Below are positions 21,615-32,400 of a DNA stretch of 64,000 nt, one piece after another. Made by a program: the position numbers and the translations under genes. The notes under the pieces were generated by a model. The model was not told the origin of the DNA and did not search any database. It saw only the letters and a list, made by a program, of their open reading frames with translations. Source of the DNA: Selenia dentaria (lineage: Eukaryota; Arthropoda; Insecta; Lepidoptera; Geometridae); assembly GCA_917880725.1 (NCBI GenBank), contig OU862902.1, positions 3,325,371 to 3,389,370 on the forward strand, read 5' to 3'. Every line of letters starts with the position of its first letter. Within the stretch, counting starts at the first letter, position 1.

Positions 21615-21983
21615 CTGCGTAAATGTAACGTGTCGTTCACGTGAAACAGTACAAACTGTCATGTATCTAGGGCACAGATAACACATAGTCAGGACGAGCC
21701 ATGTAGTAGGCGATGTTATGTATGGATATCAGCACGCCGAGCGATAGCAAAGCTGCTGAGATCTGCTATGCGGTTACGGTAGCCTGGTACTATGCGGTGA
21801 TGTTGCGAGGAAACTGTAGTCTATACTTACTAGGCTATCATAACTGGCAGACAATGTAAGTGTAGCAACCAAGACGAGCAGTGTGCCTAGCACGACTAAC
21901 TGCGTAAGTGTAACGTAACGTGTCGTTCACGTGAAACAGTACAAACTGTCATGTATCTAGGGCACAGATAACACATAGTCAGG
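21615..21983 (+). repeat. Direct duplication of an 80-bp segment
   Basis: The segment from CTGCGTAA-TGTAAC through ACACATAGTCAGG occurs at 21615-21693 and at 21900-21983, nearly identical, separated by about 205 bp. The second copy has an extra TAACG. It shares its core with MITE family I. Confidence 0.75.
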
Positions 21984-22269
21984 TTGAAAATTGTTGTGCT
22001 ACGGCCTCAGAACAAACTATGAGTTATCTTTGCCATAGTTGTAATAGATCAATGGTTCTTAAACTTTTAGATTCAAAGAACAAACCACAAAAACTCTTGC
22101 CATGGACTAGCGGCTGTTTATTACATTAATAAAGGGAATTTCTATTTATAATTAAAATATGCATACAAATGTTTATTTTACACAAAGAAGTCGGTTTTAA
22201 CAAGATTTTTGTCACTGCATACTCTTTACTAAGTTTTGAATCGTTTGCTCAGTGTTGCAGCTAAAGTTA

Positions 22270-22650
22270 TGTCAGGGTACTCCCACCTCTTAAAGTAGTC
22301 ATATTTAAACAACATTAAATTTGGTACCACCACATCAATAACTCAAGCTTTGAATAATAATGGTTACGATAGACGTTTTAATGACGTATTATCAAATAGT
22401 GCACTCAACTCGCGCACTTTGCAACTGCGTTAGTGTTCTATTCGGGTTGGGCATTATAGGTATTGATCCTGGAACGCACCATTAATATCGATTTCGGCTA
22501 AAAAGGAACACGCCGTAAATAGTATTGAAGTAATATGTTCGACCGTTTTGTGTCGGTGGGAGTACGATAGTAAGTATGATTATTTTAAGCTTATTACAAA
22601 ACGCTCCTGATTCGTAAAAGGTGGGAGTAGGCCTCCAGCACTTAATCCAA
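22270..22650. mobile_element. MITE family K
   Basis: TACTCCCACCTCTTAAAGTA at the left and GGTGGGAGTAGGCC at the right make a short inverted pair. The inner blocks 'ttttgtgtcggtgggagtacgatagtaagtatgatta' and 'cgatagacgtttt.atgacgta' are shared with 25055-25395. Confidence 0.65.
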
Positions 22651-22689
22651 CCGATTTCAGTGGTCAATTTTAATTATGCGACATAAACG

Positions 22690-23270
22690 TGTTGATCACT
22701 AACTGCTAACTGCTCGAGCAGTCCGTGTATGTCGGCTCTAAGGTTAGCTTTTTGGGCAGCGAAATTAAACACGATCAGTTCTACCTAAACGCTAAAAACA
22801 TAGTTAATTAAACTGGTTTAATTGATCGCGTTCAGTTTCAAATACGAAATAAAAGACGATGAAAAGAAAGGACGAATAATAAAAGACGATGGGAAAAAAC
22901 ATCAGTTTGATCTTGCATTTGTTAATCATAAAAATGAAATAATAGTATTAAAAATATTGTTTTTAAGTCTTAACATACTGTTGTACCTTTATATACAATA
23001 ATAATTATATATTGTATGATAATTATCATTTCAAAGTTGTTTTATTTATATTATAGTTTTAGAGGACGGTCGGAGAACAGCTTATTGGCTTATCTTTACG
23101 GAAAATGGGAATGGGCTTCATTTTGACATTTGAAACCCATTCTGGGCGAAACCTTGCAAGCCTATTGGCTGGAACCATCAATGGGAATGAGAATGAAGTG
23201 ACATTTAATTCAAGTTAGACATTTAGGGGGCATATTTTGAGAAGAGCACTGGAAGGTTAGGAATGGGGCG
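22690..23270. other. No gene seen
   Basis: AT-rich DNA with a diverged inverted repeat near 23075-23215 (GGGAATGGGCTTCATTTTGA against 'catcaatgggaatgagaatgaag'), possibly a decayed MITE. Confidence 0.35.
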
Positions 23271-23274
23271 TTAA

Positions 23275-23960
23275 AATATAGGCGGTCACCTCACTTGAAG
23301 TTTGCTGACGATACCACAATAAGTGGCGCGTCTGAAGCAGAACTCTTCAAGAGGTGGAAAGAGTGAGCAAGGGCTGTGGACTGCACATCAATAGGTCAAA
23401 AACAAAGCTGATGTTTATCGACAGGGCGGGTACAATGCAACGAACACATGAACTTGAGGATGCATAGTTCATGAGTTTGTGTATCTTGGAGCATTAAGTT
23501 TTTAAACTGACATGGTCACAAATGCAAGAATTAACGTTTGAAACGGGATATTTACCGTGTATTGTATTTATTGTGAACTCTCGATATTTCGGCACAGTTG
23601 CATGCGCCATGTTCACGAGTAAACTGAAGTATCTGCGGGTAGTTGTTGTTATGAGCAGACGAAACGGTCTACCCTCTTCCCATCACGTTTCTTGCGTTCC
23701 GGCTCATTACCAATGACACAGTCACTTGAAACTCGATTTGGGTCTAGACACACACAACTCACGGTATCTGCTCGCGAGCGTTTTTCGGAACTTCTTCGGT
23801 TTTTGCAAAGATGAAAGGAGCATTAATCTCGGACGATAGCGAATGTGATAAAGAGGTCATCCGTCAGCAGTAAAGCGGTTAGATAAGATTTGGAAGAATA
23901 GAGGGATCAACCGAAATACCAAGGTCAAACTTAGGTGTAGCGCAGACGACACACTATTTG
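23275..23960 (+). pseudogene. RTE-type RT fragment interrupted by a MITE
   Basis: LKFADDTTISGASEAELFK (catalytic FADD box, about 23300-23350), then CGLHINRSKTKLMFID in another frame, then after a MITE insertion (23500-23740) ISDDSECDKEVIR and LDKIWKNRGINRNTKVKL. The motifs are collinear with the palm and thumb of RTE-like reverse transcriptases. Frameshifts and the insertion inactivate it. Confidence 0.8.
23500..23740 (+). mobile_element. MITE family J' copy
   Basis: Matches 62670-62900 along its length (AAACGGGATATTTACC, GCACAGTTGCATGCGCCATG, TTCACGAGTAAACTGAAGTA). The right terminal repeat present at 62.97 kb is missing here. Confidence 0.7.
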
Positions 23961-25050
23961 TGCGATCGAGTCTGCGGCGCACAAAGTCCGTCGCGGATGT
24001 TTCAGACTCAAAGCACACGCACATCTTCGATCATTCCGTCAGCAGTGCTGTAGGGACGTACACGCTATGGTAATGTAAAGACTGCGATATATTATGGAAA
24101 CGAGTAAGTATCTTACTAATGACTTCACCACTGCTCTGGGAAGTGTTCCCTGGCAGTATAATAAAAATATACCTACCGTATTTTTTTTCTTTAGACGGCA
24201 AAGATGTCCAAACCGGAGCGGAATAAATATATATAGAGCACACTTCGTCCCTAATTTTATTTTTAAATGTATCGTGATATTCTGCCTTAAAGTATTATAA
24301 AATGCTGGTCTGTTTTATATTTCTTGTATTGTGGTTTTTATATTTCTTGTACCTAACCTAACGTCACCTATCGTGACTTTGCTCAGACTAGATCCTTCCG
24401 CTACGTTCTGTGGGAGTAACTCTTGTCGATGCACTAATTGTTAAACTGTTTTTTTTTATAGTAAGAAAAGAAGAAAACCCGTTTTAAGGTTAAACTCGCC
24501 TTTGCACATAAATTTACTTTTTTTAATAACTAAACCCAATTTGTTTTTTATTGCAATAATGAATTGAGAAATTAGAAAATTTTCTAACAATAACTTCACT
24601 TTTTGTTTGATTCCAGGCCGGATTATCGAACCTAACAGGCACAATAGAAATTTCATTGTTATGTCACGAGTTGTTTAACACAGCGCCATCTGTACCTTTT
24701 TCAGTGCAGATAACTTTTGAAGAGCTCCACAGAGGGCGCTTGTTGAAATTTGCACCATAATTCCCCCACTAGTTCCGGCCTGCGACAGCGGCTATGATTC
24801 GAAGCGTGCACTTTATCTCAATATTAAATTATTTGTTGCTCTTGCAATAAAGCTTTCACATAATTTATATACTCTTTTCTATACTTATCAGCCTCGCAAT
24901 CGATCACGAGTTGAATAATCACCGACCATCAGTTTAGCAGTTACAGGACAATTAAAAAACAATATTCCTTACAAGCTATTTATTATTACAGTTATCAATA
25001 AAATATACATTAAGAGGCTTACAGCAGCCACATTTCATTATCAGGATTTC
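23961..25050. other. No gene seen
   Basis: A short frame near 24094-24300 and its antisense have no motif. The rest is AT-rich with no terminal repeats that I can pair. Confidence 0.4.
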
Positions 25051-25054
25051 AGGG

Positions 25055-25395
25055 GCCCTACTCCCACCTCTTAAAGCAGTCATGTTTTAACCTTACCATT
25101 AAATTTGGTGCCACGATGACAATATAGCAAGCTTAAAATAATAATGGACAACGATAGACGTTTTGATGACGTAGTATCAAATATTTCACTTTTGACACTA
25201 AGATTCATTATTCCAATGTCAAATTTTTAAGACCCGTGCTACCATCTCTTAAAGTAGTCATATTGCAACCTTACCATTTTGGTTAACCGTTTTGTGTCGG
25301 TGGGAGTACGATAGTAAGTATGATTATTCTAAACTTATTACAAAATGCTCCTGATTTATGATAGTTTCGTGAAATGTGGGAGTAGGCCCCAGGCC
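25055..25395. mobile_element. MITE family K, second copy
   Basis: Starts CTACTCCCACCTCTTAAAG and ends ATGTGGGAGTAGGCC, with the same internal blocks as 22270-22650. A third partial left end (ACCATCTCTTAAAGTAGTCA) lies near 25242, implying a nested or rearranged copy. Confidence 0.65.
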
Positions 25396-25399
25396 TGAT

Positions 25400-26316
25400 T
25401 TACAATAATGTCAAATACCTTAATATTGTTTTTTGTTTGAATGTTTTCTTGCGAGTTTCCCACATATTTATTTAACATTACAATCACAGATATATTATGT
25501 ACAATAGATAATGCAAGGATTTGTATTGAAACCAATCGTTCCTTGCTTTTTAATGAATTGAATTACGTGAATTTACGCTTAATATATTTTAAAATAACTT
25601 ACCTGTGATAGGAAACATGTCCTTGCCTTTGGAGGTTTGAAAATTTTGGCCTATTGCAGTTAATTATCACGTAATTTAATTTTGGCGTGTGTCCGGCTGC
25701 AACAACAGACACTGTGCGGACTGTAAGTAGCGGCGGTCAACCTTGACGCTTCGTCGGGGTTCGGACACGGGAAGTACACGCATTTGCGTTATCTATTGTA
25801 CATATATCTATCTGATTTAAACCGACTTTACTCGCGTAATTAGCAGACGTTATCGACCTAGGTTTTGGGGATGTCCGAGACACATCCCGAAGGAGTTTAC
25901 GCCTAGGTCGTGGCGACCACGCGTAAAGTCTGTTTTGGTATGAAATTAATATTTTGGCAGCGGTTAAAAATATTCAATGGATAATTACGGAATATGTCAC
26001 CAGATATGTTTATACTAAAAAGGTTATGATATCAAAACTTTTCTACTGAATAGAGCGTAAACATAATTTATTTGGAGTTTTTTAGGTCAACTCCTGCCAG
26101 TAGTAGGGTACTTGAATACTATATATTGTCATCTTAAAATAAATTCTTCTGTACGTGTGTTTGTCATCTAACTCCTCCTAAACCAAATTATGTAGGGGAG
26201 ATGGTTTGTACCGGGGATTAACGAATAGGATATTTTTTATCCCAACTCGACGAGTAGTCTCCTAGGGATCGCGATAACCTTCCACGAACATAAACTAGTT
26301 AAAAATATGCTAGAAA
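25400..26316. other. Intergenic between convergent genes
   Basis: Holds a hairpin near 25855-25920 (GACCTAGG...CCTAGGTC with an inner GGGATGT/ACATCCC) and the presumed 3' UTR of Bap55. No coding sequence is supported. Confidence 0.45.
26067..26072 (-). terminator. Candidate poly-A signal of Bap55
   Basis: AATAAA on the minus strand, about 245 bp after the Bap55 stop codon. Confidence 0.4.
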
Positions 26317-26420
26317 CTAAGGACATTTCCTCTCCAGTTGCCCTTTCCCTGCCTCATCGTACTCCTGCGAGGATATCCACATCTGCTGGAACGATCCTAT
26401 TGAAGCCAAGATCGAACCTC
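26317..26420 (-). CDS. Bap55: Bap55 exon 8 (last)
   Basis: Acceptor TTGTTTGCAG, 104 nt, phase 1 in. It encodes the most conserved part of the protein (LASIGSFQQMWISSQEYDEA) and ends ERKCP-stop, the canonical C-terminus of BAF53/BAP55. Confidence 0.97.
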
Positions 26421-29400
26421 CTGCAAACAATAGTATAAATATTAGCAACAAGATCAAAACAAATACTTATTAGTTTTTACTGACCGAGCGAGCGAAGCGA
26501 TTGACTTTCGTCTGTCCGTATGTTTGTTAGGTTGTATGTTGGTCTTCCTGTACAGAAGCGTTTTTGGCGAAAATAACGCTCACAAGGGGCGTTCGAATTG
26601 GGAATCTGTGGGTGAAAATGTCGTTCATATTTTCGTCAGTATTTTTGTTCAGCGTTCGGAAAGCTAATGAAAGAGGTATTTTTGCAATTTTTGACCCACG
26701 TCCGGAGCATGGTTGTTTGTGATCGTTATTAGACAGCTATGTATATGACAACATAATCATACGATTTTAGGTCTCATGCTCGGTTGAGCGTTCGAATAGG
26801 GTGTGGGCAAAAGTGGCAAAAATAACGTATTTGAGCTTTACGAACACTTTAACAAATTAACAAAAGAGCCATCAATGACAACGCCCCCAATGCCCTAAGT
26901 GTCTAAACACACTATACCGAAGGTACGCGACCGAAGTTCGGCATTATTACGCCTGCAATGCTATTTGAATTACTGACGACACACTATGCCAAAATTAGGT
27001 TGCGTTATAGCGTACAGCCTAACTTCGGTCGGGCGTAAGTTCAGCGGCAACTTATTTTGTACTTGTTCTGTAAGTTCGGCACTAATGGTGTGTCATATCA
27101 GCCGAATACGTCGGAACGTGAAATCAGCTGCGGAACTTCGGTCGCGTACCTTCGGCATAGTGTGTTTGGACACTAAAAGCTAAACGAACGCACCTTTGGT
27201 ATGCACGTTCTACTATTTATTGTAATTTTTTTGTCGTCTGTGATTTTTGAGTAAAAGGGTGGGCACTTTTCCTAAAAAGGGACGAATTTCGCTGCGGCGC
27301 TACTTTACCGACCGATTTTGATAAAATTTCGTACAGACATTAGGTACCTGACTTTAAAGAGGAATTCGGAATATGAGCATGATTGGTCATGTGTTTTCCG
27401 AAACAATAGGGTGTGAAGTTCTGCAAATAATTGCCGCTGATAAGACAGCGTGCTCGCGAGGTCTACTATTCGCACATTCATTATTTTTTAAAGCACTAAC
27501 GCCTGCTCCGTGAAATCAAATTGTACTGTTTTATCGAGAAACTTATACATTCTTGGGCGAGGCTCCGACAATCCGTGTCATCCTGCACGACCACTACGCC
27601 ACCGAGGCTCCAGAAATTGCAAAGTTAGCAAGATAAGCAGGCGTCGGTGCTACAAAACTCAAACTCATTTATGAAGGAATGTGGAATTGTATATAATAAT
27701 AATAATATAATATGGGACAACATCCACACAAAGGGCCTTCAGGTCCCAAACTAGACAGAGCCTGTACTACGGTAACCTGATGACTGATATACATACTTAT
27801 ATACATATACACACCCAGACACAGATCAAACAGACATGTTCATGCACACAAATGTTTGACCTGTCCGGGGATCGAACCCGGGACCAGCGGCTCAGAAGGC
27901 AGGGGTGCTACCAACTGCGCCAACCGGTCTGTCAATATATTATGAAAGGTTTAACCGTTTGCCTACCATTGACGTAAATTTACGTGCGTTTCATTCATAA
28001 ATCTTTTGTTTTTATCACGGTTTAGGAAGGGTTAAGCTGGGCTATTCCACCTATATCAGTAGATAGAGGTGGAATAAAAGTACATTTCCCCACCAGGGGG
28101 AATACGCTGGTGGGGATTCATGGAAATTCACTTCCACTTATTCCTACTGATTAGTTTATGTCAATAATATGTGCGGTCTTTAAAAAAAGTTTTTATTACA
28201 TTTGATTAATTACACACAATATATTAGCGTAACTTTTCTAAACTTTGTCCAACGTCTACTTTACCTGTTAATAACTGCATCTGAATATTTTGTATGACAT
28301 TGTCTCTTTTCTACAGACTTCCGAAAAAAGGAAGAGATACTCAATTCGACTGTTTTTTTTAAATATTTGGTAACTTATATACTTTCGACTGACTGATTCT
28401 CCAAATTCTTTTCTTTTTTGTTTGAAAGCTGGTGCTTTCCGTGTGGTCATATAGATTTCATTAAACTCGGTCCAGTAATTTTTGAGTTACACTCCAATAA
28501 CTGAATAGAATGAAAGTCGATCTATTTTTTTTCAATTGTACTTGTTTTTTCAAACTACATATTAATTACATCTGATTATACCGTTTGAGTGTTTGTGTAA
28601 TTTAGTGAGAAGCTGTAGCACATTTACATTAGTATTGTTATTATGACGATTTTTTTGTAACTACATTTTAGAGAGAGACATTTTGGAGAAGGGTTATTTA
28701 TAGGCCTTGGCTGAAAATCAGCGCTGTAGGTTCGCCTGCAGCATTATGCTGAGCCAGGACCTTTTTTGGGCTTTTTTGATTGTCTTTCTTTCTTTCTTTA
28801 TAAAAATTGGGCGTAGCGCGAGAGGTTTAGGTATTTGGGAGGATTGCATAGCTAGTACTTTCCAAAATAAAAGAAAAATAGTATATTATGTAACTGGTGA
28901 ATAAAGGACGGTATTAAAGCGAGGGCTATAGATGAATCACGAGTAAGTAATGGATTGTAACGACTGAATCACAAGCGTAGGTAGTGATTCGTGATGATTG
29001 AATCACAAGCGTAGGTAGTGATTCGTGATGATTGAATCACGAGCGTAGGTAGTGATTCGTGATGATTGAATCACGAGCGTAGGTAGTGATTCGTGATGAT
29101 TGAATCACGAGCGTAGGTAGTGATTCGTGATGATTGAATCACGAGCGTAGGTAGTGATTCGTGATGATTGAATCACGAGCGTAGGTAGTGATTCGTGATG
29201 ATTGAATCACGAGCGTAGGTAGTGATTCGTGATGATTGAATCACGAGCGTAGGTAGTGATTCGTGATGATTGAATCACGAGCGTAGGTAGTGATTCGTGA
29301 TGATTGAATCACGAGCGTAGGTAGTGATTCGTGATGATTGAATCACGAGCGTAGGTAGTGATTCGTGATGATTGAATCACGAGCGTAGGTAGTGATTCGT

Positions 29401-32400
29401 GATGATTGAATCACGAGCGTAGGTAGTGATTGAATCACGAGCGTAGCAAGTTATTCCAGTGTTAGAATCCTGAGCGATGCGAGTGATTCATGGCCCTCAA
29501 TATAAATCCGTTTTATTCAAGAGTTGCATACTTTATACCATGACTACGAGAAAAAGATATAATTTAAGCGAAAACAGACATTTAATGAAGAAAAATGGAA
29601 GATTAAATTAATTAAAATGCACACTAAAATTTTAATAATTACTAAACATAAGAGTAATTTATTTATTATTATTATATATTTTTTTCTATAATCGCAGCAA
29701 AGATTGGCGTGTTCCAAATTCAAACACCAAAACAGTGATTAAAAGGCCTTTTTATTCACCGTTTTCAGTGGTTAAAATAAGCTTTTTAGAGTACGAATGG
29801 TATAAACTCTTTTCTATCTCTTAATATTGTTCGATTTCAGTGATATTTTTTTCATGGAATCATGACATTGTTTACTATACATTTCCTTTTTAGAACTTAA
29901 AAAAAACTGAAATTATCAAAACGTACGGGCATAGTAAACAATGTCATGATTCCATGAAAAAAATATCACTGAAATCAGACAATGTTAAGAGGTATTAAAG
30001 AGTTATTTCTTTTAGTATGGAAAGTACTCAATGTATGCAATCCTCTTACGAGTGTGGAATATGAAATGCTTGTATTTATTGATTAGAAATTGAAATTATT
30101 AAAAAAAATATGTTTATGTTGTGCACAGTGTTGTGTATTTACGTGTGACATAGAGAGTTATACTTTTAGTAAGACCGTTCCGTTAGCTCAGTTGATATCC
30201 ACTCTGTTTTAAAAACACAGGGTCTCCGGTTTGATCCAGCATATAAATAAGGCTCTTAAAGCAGGACTTCTAGACAACTGCCCGGTTTATTCGTACCATG
30301 ACAACATTAAAGCAGGCCTGCTCAGGCCTACTATTCAAGAACCGCAGATAAACATGTCACTCTTAAATCTATTCAGTTTATTAGTTTACAAACGTCTAGA
30401 CGTCTGCAATGTTGGTTATAGCAAATTGTTAGAATGCCAGAGACAATATTATCCGTTCACCTTTGCGAAAACAATATTCAAACAGTTCACCTAAATGAGC
30501 GTCATGGTATGATTTCATTCAAAACTGTTTTGTCAGGTTTAAGAACTGCGCGGAACTTGCACGGTTTTTACGAAGCTGTTAGTAAGACCTGGTCGGCACA
30601 AATATCTGTGTGATGAACAAAAATGCTTTTTCTTGGATATTGTGATGTCTATGCCACAGGGAATTGCAGCGTGGAGGTCCGTGTAAAGAGGTTATTCTGT
30701 AAATTTAGTAGTTTTGAGAATAACGGCTGTGTATATTGACCTATCCAAGCGGCGAACCGCCTCTCGGCGGGCTGAGGCGCGGCGTGCGACTTGAGGCGGT
30801 GCGAGGAGGGCGCGCGCGAGGCGAGCTCCCTCGCGAGGCGCTCGGCCCACCCCACGCTGTTGGCGACGCCGCCGCACACCACCACGCTGCCCCACAGCGC
30901 CGGCCGCGCGTCCGCGTCGCATGCTGACGCCGCGGAGCATACTGCAACACAATGACACTTGCATCATCATCTCAAACTCAAATCATTTATTGCTTATGTG
31001 CCACGTTAATTTACAATGCAGCAGTGCAAGTACCGTAATAGTCGTTAAATTTGTCGAATCGCTAATGTCGTTTAAAAGTTTAATTTTTTAAAGAATTGTA
31101 TCGGGCCTTAGCAAGTTTGGAAGTCATATCGATTATTACGAATTGTTTATGCAAACAATTCGTAATAATCGATCATCCACAATGCGTCCTTCTGTCATTT
31201 GAAGATTTCTACGAGCATTTCGCTCTTCTACGATCAAAAGAAGGCCGAGGTTTTATTTTTTTATTGAATACCAGCTGCGCCCCGCGGTTGCACCCGCATG
31301 GTGATGGATGATGACGATTTTGATGAAAATCCTATATGTTAATTCAGCACCCCATCTACCTCCATGCCAAATTTCATCGAAATTGTGCCAGCCGTTTGAG
31401 CGTAAAAGAATAACAAACATCCATTCATCCATAAACACAAACTTTCGCGTTTATAATATTAGTAAGATCAAACGCAACTAAACAATATCCCTATTCCCGT
31501 CGCCTGTCGATAAGCTATATCGAGGTAATTTTCAAAGCTGACAAAACAATCGTTAAAATCGATTAAATAGACGATCGCAAACGTAATTTAACAGTTCCAT
31601 GCTAGGGTTACCGTTATAATCGTAAAAACTTATCCAATTTGTCTACCAATCGCTTAATTTTGTTACTTACAATGATCGACACAAGATCGATATAACCAGT
31701 TTTTTCGAAGTATGACAAATCCAAGACTTAAATTTATCGATCGCTAAGTTCAGTACTTGCACTGCTGTACTCACAATTCTTCTCGTCTTCAAGTTCACGA
31801 CTAAGCTATAATATACCTTTTTTTTTTGAGGGGGGAAATGCTGTCCACTTCCCTTCCGTTACGGGGGTTGACGGAAGGGGGTACGTGGGGCTCAGACCCA
31901 CTAAAACCCCCCCGTGAGCAGTCCTCCGCCAAGGTGGGGCGAGATAGGGTTGCGCTAGCATTCACCATCTCGCCCCAGTGGTAGGCCCGGATTGGTCTTA
32001 ACCGGGCCTCAGCGCCTGTGTGTTTCGTCTTCACAGGCGCTGAGACCTTGGTGAGCATGATCGTCCCTTCACAAGCTATAATATACCTAGCCCTAAGTGC
32101 ACTAAGGTACATAATATTTATGTCAACACGTTCAAATCCAAAGAGTGCTGCAGTCAGGCGCAATCCTCAAGGTCGTGTGAAGTCTACGGCCGCGGTTTCT
32201 CCACCAGGCGCAACAGGTAGCAGCACTTCACTTATGATTAACACTAGCCCTAGACAAGTTACAAATACGAATAATTCGCCCACTGTGTTTAGTTGGGCAC
32301 CGAAGTAAAATTAAATGACTGGTTCTTTTCAGTTCAACAAAAAGGTTAGCATTGCAAGGCGGTCAAGACGCGACGACTTTTTAGGTTAGTTTCAATCAGC

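Noticed and set aside
27860..27932. Functional tRNA gene, minus strand
   Set aside because: A and B boxes are fine but the cloverleaf is imperfect, a SINE body follows and a headless relative lies at 60.4 kb.
28965..29446. CRISPR-like regular array
   Set aside because: Units are head-to-tail without unique spacers and the genome is eukaryotic; it is a satellite.
30649..30970. Alternative frames over Bap55 exon 7 on both strands
   Set aside because: Shadows of a GC-rich exon; only the frame that splices in phase matches BAP55.
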